Under the pieces are notes generated by a model. That model was not told the DNA's origin, did no database searches, and worked only from the letters and a program-made list of their open reading frames with translations. From contig NZ_BDCA01000004.1 in NCBI RefSeq assembly GCF_001613265.1, positions 124,001-188,000 of the forward strand: 64,000 nucleotides of DNA. The letters are read 5' to 3'. This DNA comes from Nocardia vermiculata NBRC 100427. GTDB lineage: Bacteria; Actinomycetota; Actinomycetes; Mycobacteriales; Mycobacteriaceae. Shown here piece after piece: positions 1-9,292 of this stretch. How positions within the stretch are numbered: the stretch's first letter is position 1; each line of letters begins with the position of its first letter. The position numbers and the translations under genes were made by a program.

Positions 1-1069
1 CGGCAGATCCGTTGCGGCGCTGTGCTTCGCGGCCGCGCTGCAATGTACGACCGAGGGCACACCGGGGTGTGGGCACTGTCAGGCATGCACGACCACCATG
101 GCCGGAACTCACGGTGACGTGCGGCGGGTGATCCCGGAGGGGCTGAGCATCAGTACCAAGGAGATGCGTGAGATCGTCCAGGTCGCCGCGCGTCGTCCCA
201 GCACCGGTCGCTGGCAGGTCGTGGTGGTCGAGGATGCCGACCGGTTGACCGAAGGCGCCGGAAACGTGCTGCTGAAGGTGGTGGAGGAGCCGCCCGAGCG
301 AACGGTTTTCCTGCTGTGCGCCCCCTCGGTGGATCCGGAGGATATTTCGGTCACGCTGCGTTCCAGGTGCCGGCACGTGCATCTGGTGACGCCGTCGGTG
401 GATGCCATTGCCCGGGTGCTGCGCGATCGCGACGGTATGCCTGCCGAACAGGCGGCCTGGGCGGCGTCGGTGAGTGGCGGGCATGTCGGCCGCGCCCGCC
501 GTCTCGCGACCGACGAGCAGGCTCGCACCCGCCGCACCCGTGCCCTGGCTCTGGTGGGTGCGGTGGCGCGTCCCGGTGCCGCCTATCTCGCGGGGGACGA
601 ACTGGTGAAATCGGCCGAAGAGGAAGCCAAACAGGTCAGCGCCGAACGCGACGAACGTGAACGTGACGAACTGGCGACCGCCTTGGGGGCCGGGGGTACG
701 GGAAAGGGCGCCGCTTCGGCCACTCGTGGTTCGGCCGGTGTGCTCAAGGAATTGGAGCGCCGCCAGAAATCCCGCGCCACCAGAACCAGCCGGGATGCGC
801 TGGATCGTGCGCTGATCGATGTGGCCGGGCTGTACCGCGACGCGTTGGCGGTGCGGTTCGGCACCACGCCCGCGAATCCGACGATCACCTACACGCACCC
901 GGACCTGTCCGACCAGATCCGTGACCTGGCCGACGAGGTACGCCCCGAGGGATTGTTGCGGTCCATCGAGGCGGTGCTGTCCTGCCGCGAAGCCCTGGAA
1001 ACGAACGTCAAACCCCGTTTCGCCATCGCCGCTATGGTCGCGAGCCTCGTCGCCGCCCGTTCGGCCTGA
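1..1069 (+). CDS. holB: DNA polymerase III subunit delta' (5' end outside the window)
   Basis: Clamp-loader subunit that, with delta and tau/gamma, loads the beta clamp during replication. The reading frame is open from the first bases, before the first ATG at 98, so the gene starts upstream and the Walker A region is missing. Visible are the four-cysteine zinc module of the DnaX/HolB family (ALQC...PGCGHCQAC in the first 30 residues) and the sensor-type SRC motif in LRSRCRHV. A charged, Glu/Arg-rich linker follows, then the C-terminal helical collar domain. About 355 residues are present, consistent with an actinobacterial delta' missing its N-terminus. Delta' and tau/gamma share this fold. 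I favour delta' because the protein ends soon after the collar and lacks the long tau tail. Confidence 0.9.
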   Translation, partial: GRSVAALCFAAALQCTTEGTPGCGHCQACTTTMAGTHGDVRRVIPEGLSISTKEMREIVQVAARRPSTGRWQVVVVEDADRLTEGAGNVLLKVVEEPPERTVFLLCAPSVDPEDISVTLRSRCRHVHLVTPSVDAIARVLRDRDGMPAEQAAWAASVSGGHVGRARRLATDEQARTRRTRALALVGAVARPGAAYLAGDELVKSAEEEAKQVSAERDERERDELATALGAGGTGKGAASATRGSAGVLKELERRQKSRATRTSRDALDRALIDVAGLYRDALAVRFGTTPANPTITYTHPDLSDQIRDLADEVRPEGLLRSIEAVLSCREALETNVKPRFAIAAMVASLVAARSA

Positions 1070-1166
1070 CCGCACTCGGCGCTCGGATCCGTGTCGGTGG
1101 GCCGGCACTTGCGGCCGATATCGCGGCGTGCGCTCAGAATCGGTGCGCCGCATCGTCCCTATTCAC

Positions 1167-1793
1167 ATGAAGCTCACCGTGCAGACGTTCCTGACTCTCG
1201 ACGGCGTGATGCAGGCTCCCGGCGGCACCGAGGAAGACCCCAGTGGCGAGTTCACCCACGGCGGCTGGCAGGCGCCGTTCCCCGATCCGGACGTGGGCGA
1301 ATTCGTCACCGAACTCAACAGCCATGCGAGCGCGTTCGTCTTCGGCCGCAGAACATTCGACATCTTCCGCGGACACTGGCCCGACTACACCGACCCGAAC
1401 GACCCGATCGCCACCGCGATCAACACCCGCCCCAAATATGTCGCCTCCACAACTCTCGGCGTGGCCGATGCGCGCTGGCGCGGCGAACACCCCGATACCG
1501 CACACCTGCTGTCCGGTGATGTCGTCGCGGCGGTCCGGGCACTGAAGGACGAACCCGGCGACGAACTGCAGATCTGGGGCAGCGGCAACCTCCTCGAGAC
1601 CCTGCTACAGCACGACCTCGTCGACCGCTTCCGCCTGATGACCTTCCCACTGACCCTCGGTTCCGGCCGCCGCCTGTTCAACCACGGCCTCCGCCCCGCA
1701 ACGATGCGTCCGGTAGACCTCTCCGTCACCGACCTCGGCGTAGTCCTGGCCACCTACGAACCCGCCGGCCCCGTCCAACACGGCCAGATGTAG
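1167..1793 (+). CDS. Dihydrofolate reductase family protein (RibD C-terminal-like)
   Basis: A 208-residue protein opening with MKLTVQTFLTLDGVMQ, the usual start of stand-alone RibD-C/DHFR-like proteins such as the YwjB/YyaP group. The motif FVFGRRTFD and the late IWGSGNLLETLLQHDLVD stretch fit the NADPH-binding Rossmann-like fold. The first ATG that begins the conserved domain is taken as the start. Upstream in-frame sequence (from 819) lies inside holB and is not conserved-looking. Members are presumed NADPH-dependent reductases, but for most the substrate is unknown, and it should not be read as the housekeeping folA. Confidence 0.8.
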   Translation: MKLTVQTFLTLDGVMQAPGGTEEDPSGEFTHGGWQAPFPDPDVGEFVTELNSHASAFVFGRRTFDIFRGHWPDYTDPNDPIATAINTRPKYVASTTLGVADARWRGEHPDTAHLLSGDVVAAVRALKDEPGDELQIWGSGNLLETLLQHDLVDRFRLMTFPLTLGSGRRLFNHGLRPATMRPVDLSVTDLGVVLATYEPAGPVQHGQM

Positions 1794-1820
1794 CTCCCGA
1801 GCCCACTCCGACCAGCCGTT

Positions 1821-1850
1821 TTCGTGTTCCAGCCGCCGAGGCGATAGACT
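1821..1850 (+). promoter_or_regulatory. Probable promoter of tRNA-Thr
   Basis: TAGACT at 1845-1850 resembles an actinobacterial -10 element and lies 18 bases after a weak -35 candidate (TTCGTG at 1821). Transcription would begin near 1857, about 12 bases before the mature tRNA. Called by eye only. Confidence 0.4.
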
Positions 1851-1868
1851 CGCACCGCCGAAAGGCAT

Positions 1869-1944
1869 GCCGCCTTAGCTCAGTCGGTAGAGCGCTTCAC
1901 TCGTAATGAAAAGGTCAGGAGTTCGATTCTCCTAGGCGGCTCCA
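1869..1944 (+). tRNA. tRNA-Thr (anticodon CGT)
   Basis: A complete cloverleaf can be drawn. The acceptor arm GCCGCCT pairs with AGGCGGC, the D arm is GCTC...GAGC, and the T arm AGGAG/CTCCT has loop TTCGATT. The anticodon loop is CTCGTAA, giving anticodon CGT, which reads ACG (Thr). A T discriminator is followed by an encoded CCA. The top pair of the anticodon stem is C-A, which is tolerated. The stop codon of the facing methyltransferase-like gene begins only two bases past the CCA. Confidence 0.95.
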
Positions 1945-1945
1945 C

Positions 1946-2782
1946 TTATTTCCGTACCCATGCTTGGGCACGGTCGGACAAGTTCCACCAGGAAGCGAAT
2001 CGGGAGTCTTCCGATTCGATCGTCCATCGTGAGTCGAGTGCATCGAAGAAGGCGTCGTCTCCGGTTTTTCCGCCCCTGGGTTCGCCGATGTACACCAGTC
2101 GGCGGCCGCCGTGGGATTCGAAGAGGTTCAGTGCCTCCGATGCCATCGGGTTGCCCCAGCCGGGTGGCCAGCACAGCAACAGCACCTCGTCACGACGGCC
2201 GACCGATCGTGTGGTGAACGCCGTGAGGTCCCCGACCGGTAGCCACACGTCCGGTCGGCCGGACGCACGGGTGAACGACGGGTTCTGCGAGGTGTGCGGC
2301 GGTTGCGAGTCGTAGGCGTCGACTTGCAGGCCGGTGCGCGCCAATAGGGCGGCCCAGTAGCCACGGCCTGCGCCGAGCTCTACCAGGGGCCGGTGACCGC
2401 AGAAGGTGCGAAGCCACTCGAGAGTCTCCGGTGCGGGGACCGCGTACGCGTAGGCGGCCTGCAGGACGGTCTGTGCGAAGCCCAGCCGGGCGCTGCCGCG
2501 GGGCCGGCCGCCGTCGATCACGCGGCGGCCTTCGCGTTCGGATATCGACGGTGCGACTATGTCCCAGTAGGGGTTCGTGCTGATCGACGGTCCGCCGGTC
2601 ATGTAGTGCACGAATCGCAGGTCGAATGCGGCGTCGGCTCGGTCGTTCCCGGTGCCGGGCAGCATCGGGGTGGCGTCGAGGTACTCCGCTACCTTCGGAT
2701 ATTCGGCGCGCAGACGCTGTTCGTCCGCTAACAGTCCGGCCAGTTCTTCTCGGCGGTCCGCCGTCAGCTCGAGCTCAGCCAT
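1946..2782 (-). CDS. SAM-dependent methyltransferase-like protein
   Basis: A 278-residue protein. Its only firm signature is a class I methyltransferase motif I, LVELGAGRGYWAALLAR, near residue 135, followed by VDAYDSQPP (acidic residue of strand 2) and a later LLLCWPPGWGNPM motif where the catalytic-loop motif IV would fall. The N-terminal third resembles no family I can name. I chose the ATG giving MAELELTAD; the seven residues of the longer reading look non-coding. It may methylate a small molecule or a protein, but the substrate cannot be inferred. It converges on the tRNA gene and stands alone. Confidence 0.6.
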   Translation of the reverse strand: MAELELTADRREELAGLLADEQRLRAEYPKVAEYLDATPMLPGTGNDRADAAFDLRFVHYMTGGPSISTNPYWDIVAPSISEREGRRVIDGGRPRGSARLGFAQTVLQAAYAYAVPAPETLEWLRTFCGHRPLVELGAGRGYWAALLARTGLQVDAYDSQPPHTSQNPSFTRASGRPDVWLPVGDLTAFTTRSVGRRDEVLLLCWPPGWGNPMASEALNLFESHGGRRLVYIGEPRGGKTGDDAFFDALDSRWTIESEDSRFASWWNLSDRAQAWVRK

Positions 2783-2866
2783 GCTCCAAGTGTGGCGCGG
2801 CACAGCCGGTTCCGGCGCGCGAATGCAGACAGCCGCATGCGTTGTCGAACCGCCGGGCCGATCGCC

Positions 2867-3325
2867 TCACTCCTTCCGACCGGCGGGTGGGTCGGCGAAG
2901 ATGCCCTGGAGCATTCCGGTGGCCTGCCCGATCTCGATCAGGTACCCGTCCGGATCTCGGAGGTAGCACCGGATTTCGGCCTTGCGGTCGATCGGGTCGG
3001 TGAGGAAGTTCGCTCCCTGTGCGGTGGCGGCGGCGTGGAAGGCCGCGATATCGGCGACTCTGACGTTGAGGAAGGCCGATACCGGGTCGCCGGTCTCGGG
3101 TGGGGTGAGCGTGATATCGGGTTTATCCGGTGTCGGGCCGCCGCCGGGGTTCATGATTATCCAGCTGTTGGCGACCTTGACGATGCACGGGTTCTCGTCG
3201 AGCACGACCTGCCCTCCGAAGATCCCGGCATAGAATTCGCGGGAAACCGCGACGTCGCGCACCGTCAGGAAATGCGTCACGACCAGACCTTCGGTCGGTA
3301 CCGGCCAGTCGGCGGTGTCGGCCAT
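2867..3325 (-). CDS. VOC (glyoxalase/bleomycin-resistance fold) family protein
   Basis: A 152-residue single VOC domain. Two beta-alpha-beta-beta-beta modules are visible: VTHFLTVRDVAVSREFYAGIFG near the start, and CYLRDPDGYLIEIGQATG near the end, with the usual C-terminal metal-ligand position (the Glu of LIEIGQ). A very strong ribosome binding site (AAGGAGGTGA) sits seven bases before the ATG. VOC proteins include dioxygenases, isomerases and drug-binding proteins. Sequence alone does not say which this is, and the neighbours give no hint. Confidence 0.8.
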   Translation of the reverse strand: MADTADWPVPTEGLVVTHFLTVRDVAVSREFYAGIFGGQVVLDENPCIVKVANSWIIMNPGGGPTPDKPDITLTPPETGDPVSAFLNVRVADIAAFHAAATAQGANFLTDPIDRKAEIRCYLRDPDGYLIEIGQATGMLQGIFADPPAGRKE

Positions 3326-3463
3326 GGGTCACCTCCTTCTCGAGGGCCCGGCCCGGGTCGGGGCAACGTCCTGACCGGCGAGGCCGCGCCGAGTTCTTCT
3401 CGATGAGCCGTGATACCCACGATCTGCCCGCCGAATCGGTTCGGCTTCGGACCGGTGGATAGG

Positions 3464-6400
3464 TCAGTACACGTCCTTCACATAACGCTTGTCGGCGGCC
3501 AGCTTCTTGACGTAGGCGTCGGCGTCGGCGCGTTCCATACTCCCGTGGTAGGCGACGATTTCGCGCAGGGTTCGGTCGACGTCCGCGGCCATCCGGTTGG
3601 CGTCGCCGCAAATATAGAAGTGGGCGCCGGAGTCCAGCCAGGACCACAGGTGGGCGCCGTGTTCGCGCATGCGGTCCTGGACATAGATCTTGGCGCGCTG
3701 GTCCCGGGAGAAGGCGACGTCGAGTCGGGTGAGAACGCCTCGATCGCGTAGCTCGGTGAGTTCGTCGCGGTAGTAGAAGTCGGTGGCTTCGTGTTGTTCG
3801 CCGAAGAACAACCAGTTCGGGCCGGTGTCGCCGCGCGCGTGGCGGTGTTCGAGGAATCCGACGAAGGGGGCGACGCCGGTGCCGGGGCCGATCATGATCG
3901 CGGCGGCGGCGGGGTCGCCGGGCGGGCGGAAGTGTGGTGCGCGGTGGATGTGCAGGGCCAGCGGTTGGTCGGCGTCGGCGTCGGCGAGGTAACTCGAGCA
4001 CAGTCCACCGCGGCGCACCCCGGTGGTTCCGTCGTAGCGGACGACGGACACGGTGGTGCGCACCAGGTCGGGGTCGGCCAGTGGGCTGGAGGAGATCGAA
4101 TACAGGCGTGGCTGAATCTTTTTCAGCATGGTGACCCACTGCTGTGCGTCGGCGCGAATCGCGTATTCGGTGGCGACGTCGACCGGTTGCCTGCCCCACA
4201 ACCATTTGGCGAGTTCACCCTTGTTGTCGGGGCGCAGCAGATTCTTCAGGACATGGTCGCCGGTCTGTTCGGCGAGAAATCGCAGCAGGTCGGGGGTGAT
4301 TCGGGTCAGGTCGAGATGCCGTTCGACGGCCGAAGCAAGGGGGACGGCGCCCACTTTCGCGATCTCGACCTCGGTCGCGGGGTCCAGCCCGGTGCGGGCC
4401 AGCCATTCCCACACCAGGCCGATGTCGTTGGCAGGCCGTATCCCCAGTGCATCGCCGACGTCGTAGGTCAGTCCGGTGCCGGAGAGGTCGAAGGTGAACT
4501 GGCGTACCTCTTTCCGGGCGCCGGGCAGGCTCAGTAACCGGTTCCCGACGAGCTGACCGAAAGGAGGAGCCGTCCCGCCGGCGGGCGCGCGGTGAGCCGT
4601 GCCGGCGCCGGCAACCGGTGGGACCACTGCGGTGTCCGCCGGGGAATCGCCGGGCGCGTGCAGAGCGGTGCGCACCCCGTCGAGCCACGCCGCGGCGGTG
4701 TCCTCGAATTCCGGCTCACAGTCGACCCGTTCCAGCATGCGTTGCGCGCCCAGCGCCGCCAGGCGTTCGTCGAGTTTACGCCCGTACCCGCAGAAGTCGT
4801 CGTAGTTGGAATCTCCGAATGCCAGTACCGCGAAGCGTGAGCCGGTCAGCGCGCCGTCGGGTAGCGCGCTCAGCGATTCCCAGAACGCGGACCCGTTGTC
4901 CGGTGCATCGCCGTCGCCGAAGGTGCTGCTCACCAGCAGCAGGTCTGCCTGCGCCGGCAGGGTGTCCGCCGTGATCTCGTCCATGCCGAGCACCTTCGGG
5001 GCGTGCCCGGAGTCGGTGAGATCGGGCACGAGTGTCCCGGTGGCGAAGTCTTCGGCGGTGCCGGTCTGCGAAGCCCACAGCACCACCAGTTCGCGCGCGC
5101 GGCCGCCGTAGTGCGACTGTGGTTGTGCCGCAGGGGTTGCGGTGGCCGTGGGGCGTTCGGTCGGGACGAATATTCCTGCCAGCAGTCCGTCGACCCAGGC
5201 TCTGGTCCGGGGGCTCAGCGGTGCCGTGTCGGGTAGCCGTGGTGCGGCATTGCCGGTCGAATCGATCGCTGCGAGAAATCCGGAGAGGAAGGCCTGTTCG
5301 GTATCGCCGAGTGGCGGGGGCGCGGGCAGCCCCAGCAATGTCGCGGCGGCCTGCGCGCGGCTCATCTCACCGGTCGGCTGCGGTGCCACGCCGACCGGCA
5401 CCGGTGTGGCCGGGACCGCCTGCGGTGCGGTTGGTTCGGTGCTCGGCGGTACCGCCACTTTGACCAGCCGGACCGCACACACCTTGAACTCGGGTTGCTG
5501 CGAGACGGGGTCGACGGCGTCGTTGGTCACCGCGTTGATCGTGGTGTATTCGCCGAACAGATCGTTCCAGTGGAACGGGGCGAAGGTACTTCCCGGTCGC
5601 ACCCGGTCGGTCACGGTGGCGGGCAGGATCGCACGGCCGCGGCGGGAGCAGATCTCGATCGCGTCGCCGTCGACTACCTGGAGCGTGGCGGCGTCGGCCG
5701 GGTGGATTTCGACGAACGGTCCGGCATCGAGTTTGTTGAGTTTGGCGACTTTTCCGGTCTTGGTGAGGGTGTGCCACTGATGTTGCACGCGACCGGTGTT
5801 GAGCACGAAGGGGTAGTCGTCGTCCGGCAGTTCCGCGGCCGGTAGGTGCGGGCGCGGGAAGAACACCGCCCGGCCGGAGTCGGTGGGGAACAGCAGGCGG
5901 GGTGTGGTGCCGTCCTCGGCGCGGACCAGGGCTCGGTCGTTGCGGTACCGGATCGGATTGCGGGCCGGCCCTTCCGGTGCGCAGGGCCACTGCACCGGCC
6001 CCTCCCGCAGTCGGTCGTAGCTGATACCGCGCAGGTCGTAGTCGGTCCGGGGATTGTGGGCCCGGGTGATCTCCTCGAAGATCTCTGCCGCGCTGTCGTA
6101 GTCGAATCCCTCCGAATATCCCATCGCGCAAGCCATTTCGGCGATGATTCGCCAGTCGGGGCGGGCCTCACCCGGTGCGGGCAGCGCGTTCGGCACCAGC
6201 GTGAGGGTGCGCTCGGAATTCACCAGCACCCCTTCGCCCTCGACCCACAACGTGGCGGGAAGGACGACGTCGGCGTAAGCATTGGTTTCGGTGCCGGCGA
6301 ACACGTCCTGGGTGATGACCAGTTCGGCGGCCTCGAGTCCGGCGAGCACGGTTTTCCGGTTGGCGACGGTGGCCACCGGGTTTGTGCACATGATCCAGCA

Positions 6401-7618
6401 CGCTTTGATGTCACCGGCCGCCATCCGGGCGAACATGTCGATCGTGCCGGACCCGACCTCGGTGCGGATCCGGCCCGGCGGCAGGTTCCACAATTCTTCG
6501 ACGAAGGCGCGGTCGGCGGCGTCCAGCACGGAGCGTTGCCCGGGTAGTCCGGGGCCCATGTAGCCCATTTCGCGTCCACCCATGGCGTTGGGCTGACCGG
6601 TCAGCGAGAAGGGGCCGCTTCCGGTGCGGCAGATGGCGCCGGTCGCGAGATGCAGGTTGATCAGGGCGTTGGTGTTCCAGGTGCCGTGGGTGGACTGGTT
6701 GAGTCCCATCGTCCAGCAGCTCATCCAGTTCTCGGCTCGCCCGATCAGTTCGGCCGCGCGGCGGATGTCGTCGACGGGTAGACCGGTGACGGCGGCGACG
6801 GCCTCGGGGGTGTAGTCGGCGAGGAAGGCCGGCATCTCGTCCCAGCCTTCGGTGTGTTCGGCGATGAACTTCTCGTCGAGGTGTCGGTTCGCCACCAGCA
6901 GGTGCAGCAGTCCGTTCAGCAGTGCCAGGTCGGTTCCGGGTGAGATCTGCAGGAACAGGTCGGCCTTGTCGGCGGTGGCGGTGCGGCGCGGGTCGACCAC
7001 GATCAGTTGTGCGCCGGCCTTGACCCGGTCCATCATGCGCAGGAACAGGATCGGATGACAGTCGGCCATATTCGAGCCGATGACGAAGAACACGTCGGCG
7101 TGGTCGAAGTCGTCGTATGAACCGGGCGGCCCGTCCGCGCCCAGCGAGAGTTTGTAGCCGCTGCCTGCGCTGGCCATGCACAGCCGCGAGTTGGATTCGA
7201 TCTGATTGGTTCCGATGAACCCTTTGGCGAGTTTGTTGGCCAGGTATTGCGCCTCCAGACTCAGCTGGCCGGACACGTAGAAGGCGACCGCATCCGGGCC
7301 GTGTTCGTCGACGATCGCGCGCAGGCGGGCGGCGGTCCGGGCGATCACTCGGTCGGTGGGTTCCAGCTGTGCCGAGGCCCCGCGTTCGGCCCGCACCAGT
7401 GCGGTGTGCAGTCGGTCGTCCGAGGCGGCGAGCAGATCGGCGTGCGTCGCGCCCTTGGTGCACAGCCGGCCCCGGTTCGACGGATGCGTCTTGTCGCCGG
7501 CGACCTTCTGCACCAGCGGTATCCCCTGTGGTCCGACGGCGATATCGGCGACGATGCCGCAGCCGACCCCGCAGTACGAGCACACCGTGCGCGCGGTATC
7601 GGTCGCGTTCACTGCCAT
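3464..7618 (-). CDS. Assimilatory nitrate reductase fused to a CysJ-type flavoreductase
   Basis: A 1384-residue fusion. Residues 13-48 carry the N-terminal [4Fe-4S] cysteines (CSYCGVGC, then RLCTKG). A molybdopterin oxidoreductase domain follows, with [18 protein letters not shown] holding the likely Mo-ligand cysteine, and ends in the dinucleotide-binding domain around [11 protein letters not shown]. After a Pro/Ala linker come a flavodoxin domain ([15 protein letters not shown], near 840), an FAD domain (RLYSISSSP, near 1170) and an NADPH domain ([10 protein letters not shown] near 1240, then [10 protein letters not shown]). Electrons should pass from NADPH through FAD and FMN to Fe-S and Mo, making nitrate reduction self-contained. 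Such fusions are known in actinobacteria. The start is the ATG behind GGGAGGAG. No nitrite reductase or nitrate transporter gene lies in the window. Confidence 0.9.
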   Translation of the reverse strand: MAVNATDTARTVCSYCGVGCGIVADIAVGPQGIPLVQKVAGDKTHPSNRGRLCTKGATHADLLAASDDRLHTALVRAERGASAQLEPTDRVIARTAARLRAIVDEHGPDAVAFYVSGQLSLEAQYLANKLAKGFIGTNQIESNSRLCMASAGSGYKLSLGADGPPGSYDDFDHADVFFVIGSNMADCHPILFLRMMDRVKAGAQLIVVDPRRTATADKADLFLQISPGTDLALLNGLLHLLVANRHLDEKFIAEHTEGWDEMPAFLADYTPEAVAAVTGLPVDDIRRAAELIGRAENWMSCWTMGLNQSTHGTWNTNALINLHLATGAICRTGSGPFSLTGQPNAMGGREMGYMGPGLPGQRSVLDAADRAFVEELWNLPPGRIRTEVGSGTIDMFARMAAGDIKACWIMCTNPVATVANRKTVLAGLEAAELVITQDVFAGTETNAYADVVLPATLWVEGEGVLVNSERTLTLVPNALPAPGEARPDWRIIAEMACAMGYSEGFDYDSAAEIFEEITRAHNPRTDYDLRGISYDRLREGPVQWPCAPEGPARNPIRYRNDRALVRAEDGTTPRLLFPTDSGRAVFFPRPHLPAAELPDDDYPFVLNTGRVQHQWHTLTKTGKVAKLNKLDAGPFVEIHPADAATLQVVDGDAIEICSRRGRAILPATVTDRVRPGSTFAPFHWNDLFGEYTTINAVTNDAVDPVSQQPEFKVCAVRLVKVAVPPSTEPTAPQAVPATPVPVGVAPQPTGEMSRAQAAATLLGLPAPPPLGDTEQAFLSGFLAAIDSTGNAAPRLPDTAPLSPRTRAWVDGLLAGIFVPTERPTATATPAAQPQSHYGGRARELVVLWASQTGTAEDFATGTLVPDLTDSGHAPKVLGMDEITADTLPAQADLLLVSSTFGDGDAPDNGSAFWESLSALPDGALTGSRFAVLAFGDSNYDDFCGYGRKLDERLAALGAQRMLERVDCEPEFEDTAAAWLDGVRTALHAPGDSPADTAVVPPVAGAGTAHRAPAGGTAPPFGQLVGNRLLSLPGARKEVRQFTFDLSGTGLTYDVGDALGIRPANDIGLVWEWLARTGLDPATEVEIAKVGAVPLASAVERHLDLTRITPDLLRFLAEQTGDHVLKNLLRPDNKGELAKWLWGRQPVDVATEYAIRADAQQWVTMLKKIQPRLYSISSSPLADPDLVRTTVSVVRYDGTTGVRRGGLCSSYLADADADQPLALHIHRAPHFRPPGDPAAAAIMIGPGTGVAPFVGFLEHRHARGDTGPNWLFFGEQHEATDFYYRDELTELRDRGVLTRLDVAFSRDQRAKIYVQDRMREHGAHLWSWLDSGAHFYICGDANRMAADVDRTLREIVAYHGSMERADADAYVKKLAADKRYVKDVY

Positions 7619-7670
7619 GTGACTCCTCCCAACCGGCATCACCCTCGGAAATCCAAGCTAGGAATCCGGT

Positions 7671-7707
7671 GTTACCCGGCAGTCACACCTGCGCGGCCCG
7701 CAGTTAC
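7671..7707 (-). promoter_or_regulatory. GlnR-like operator upstream of the nitrate reductase
   Basis: GTTAC (7671) and GTCAC (7682) are separated by exactly six bases, which matches the two-site GTnAC-N6-GnnAC arrangement of actinobacterial GlnR boxes and reads equally well on the other strand as GTGAC-N6-GTAAC. A third GTTAC lies at 7703, about three helical turns from the first. The site is 53 bases before the nitrate reductase ATG, a plausible place to regulate nitrogen assimilation. The match is by eye against the known consensus. Confidence 0.5.
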
Positions 7708-7829
7708 ATTCACCTCTCGAGACCGCGGCGGCGGTTGTGCGCAACTGAGATGCGGCTCACCAGGTGAGTTGCGCTCTCCGTCATCGCCGCAGGTAGGTAG
7801 GCTGTCCGACACCTGCGAGAGGAGCGTTC

Positions 7830-8612
7830 ATGGGCGCCGTCGCCGCCGCGCACCGACCTGCCGAGATCGTGTTTCCGTTACCGGCGTGCCCCGATGAGGA
7901 CCGGGCGTTCCACGAGCAGTGGCCGGTCCGGCTGGGCGATACCGATGCGAACCAGCGGTTACGACTCGACGCGGTCGCGCGCTATCTACAGGACATCGGC
8001 TACGACCATCTGAAGGTGGTCGACGAGGGGGAGCTGCATCAGGGCTGGATCGTGCGCCGCACGGTGATCGATGTGCTGCGCCCGATCGAGTTCGGTGACC
8101 AGGTGCAGCTGCGGCGCTGGCCGTCGGCGCTGTCGAACCGGTGGTGCACGATGCGTATCCAGGTGCGCAGCGAGAACGGCGGGTTGATCGAGAGCGAGAT
8201 GTTCCTGATCCACGTGGACCTCGAGGCCGGGCGTCCGGCCCGGATGAGTGACCGTTTCATGGCCCCGATGCTCGCGGTCACCACCGAACACCGGCTGCAG
8301 TGGCGGGCCGCGTTGCAGGCTGATGCGGCGGCAGCTGCCGAAACGTGGCCATTCCCGTTGCGGGTGACAGATATCGACCACTACGGCCATGTGAACAACG
8401 CGGTGCATTGGGAGGCGGTGGAGGAGGCCCTGGCGCGGATTCCCGGAGCGCCGGCAGCTCCGTATCGAGTGATCCTCGAACATGCCGGACCGGTGATGGC
8501 CGGCGACGACGTGCTGATCCGTGCCTGGCGGGGCGGGGGCACGCTGCAGGTACAGCTCGAAGTCGCGGGCAGTGCCCGCACCTTGGCGCGGGTCGAGTCG
8601 CTGAGCCGCTAG
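7830..8612 (+). CDS. Acyl-ACP thioesterase family protein
   Basis: A 260-residue double hotdog protein. The first hotdog begins at FHEQWPVRLGDTDANQRLRLDAVARYLQD and the second at FPLRVTDIDHYGHVNNAVHWEAVEEAL; the DIDHYGHVNN stretch is the typical active-site helix of this family. Members hydrolyse acyl-ACP (or acyl-CoA) thioesters, setting chain length or releasing fatty acids. A good ribosome binding site (GAGAGGAG) precedes the ATG. It diverges from the nitrate reductase with about 210 bases between, so the GlnR-like box could in principle touch both promoters, though no nitrogen link is obvious for this enzyme. Confidence 0.8.
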   Translation: MGAVAAAHRPAEIVFPLPACPDEDRAFHEQWPVRLGDTDANQRLRLDAVARYLQDIGYDHLKVVDEGELHQGWIVRRTVIDVLRPIEFGDQVQLRRWPSALSNRWCTMRIQVRSENGGLIESEMFLIHVDLEAGRPARMSDRFMAPMLAVTTEHRLQWRAALQADAAAAAETWPFPLRVTDIDHYGHVNNAVHWEAVEEALARIPGAPAAPYRVILEHAGPVMAGDDVLIRAWRGGGTLQVQLEVAGSARTLARVESLSR

Positions 8613-8785
8613 CGATCTCCTGCCCGGCGGCGGTGCGGCCCAGTTCGTCGGCGGCACCTGGATTGTCGGCTTCCGGGGCCGCCGTTCGTGCTGCGCTTCG
8701 GGAATGCCGCTGGGACAGCAGGCGGTCCCGGCACGGGGCAGGGTTCTCAGCGGAAGCGGTGGTCGTGCACTGCTGGGCCCGACAG

Positions 8786-8839
8786 TTGACATGACCGAAC
8801 GTCTCGGTCACACTGCTCTTTATAGAGAGCACCGCTCTC
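8786..8839 (+). promoter_or_regulatory. Promoter with two nested palindromic operators
   Basis: TTGACA (8786) is a good -35. Directly behind it is a perfect palindrome, TGACCGA-ACGTC-TCGGTCA (8792-8810), and just before the start codon a second, GAGAGC-ACC-GCTCTC (8825-8839). The two are unlike each other in sequence, suggesting two different repressors, and their size is typical of TetR-family sites. No regulator gene is adjacent. Confidence 0.5.
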
Positions 8840-8845
8840 AAAGGT

Positions 8846-9202
8846 ATGGGAGCCGATATGCGTGAACTGTGGACCTGGACAAATCTCACTCTGCTCTTCG
8901 TCCTGGAACTGATGGCGTTCACGGCACTGGGAGTGTGGGGCTGGAAATTCTTCGACGTCACCGCGGTCAAGGCGATCGCGGCCGTCGGGGTGCCCCTGGT
9001 GGCGGTGGTGGCCTGGGGGCTGTTCGCGGCACCCAGGGCTACCTTCGATATTCCGGCATTGGCCCTGGTCACGAAGGTGGCGGTGTTCGGTGGGGCCGCG
9101 GTCGGGCTGTGGGCGGTCGGATGGCGCACGGCCGCCGTGGTTTTCGCTGTCGTCCTGATCGCTAACCTGCTGGCAATCAGGGTCGGTCAGCTGCAGCCGT
9201 AG
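8846..9202 (+). CDS. YrdB/DUF2568-like small membrane protein
   Basis: A 118-residue, very hydrophobic protein with about four membrane-spanning segments: LTLLFVLELMAFTALGVWGW, then IAAVGVPLVAVVAWGLFA, then the ALALVTKVAVFGGAAVGLWA region and the TAAVVFAVVLIANLLAI region. The WTNLTLLFVLELMAF opening and WGLFAAPRA match the YrdB/DUF2568 family, whose role is unknown and which is often found beside TetR regulators. A second in-frame ATG 12 bases on (MRELWTW) may be the true start. The elaborate palindromic promoter suggests that expression is kept off until an inducer appears. Confidence 0.75.
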   Translation: MGADMRELWTWTNLTLLFVLELMAFTALGVWGWKFFDVTAVKAIAAVGVPLVAVVAWGLFAAPRATFDIPALALVTKVAVFGGAAVGLWAVGWRTAAVVFAVVLIANLLAIRVGQLQP

Positions 9203-9292
9203 GGCGAATCGGCGCGCGGGTGGCCCGGAAATGGTGGATGGCCCGCGCAACTCCGTGGGCCGTCCTGGTGTGGATCAGCGGTGGGTGCCGAC

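Noticed and set aside
3123..4205. 360-codon ORF opposite/overlapping the nitrate reductase 3' end and the VOC gene
   Set aside because: Overlaps two real genes in another frame; Arg/Pro-rich text typical of a frame-shifted GC-rich gene.
9214..9248. Terminator hairpin between the YrdB-like gene and the acyl-CoA synthetase gene
   Set aside because: A seven-base GCGCGGG/CCCGCGC pairing exists, but the loop is over 20 bases; weak in such GC-rich DNA.
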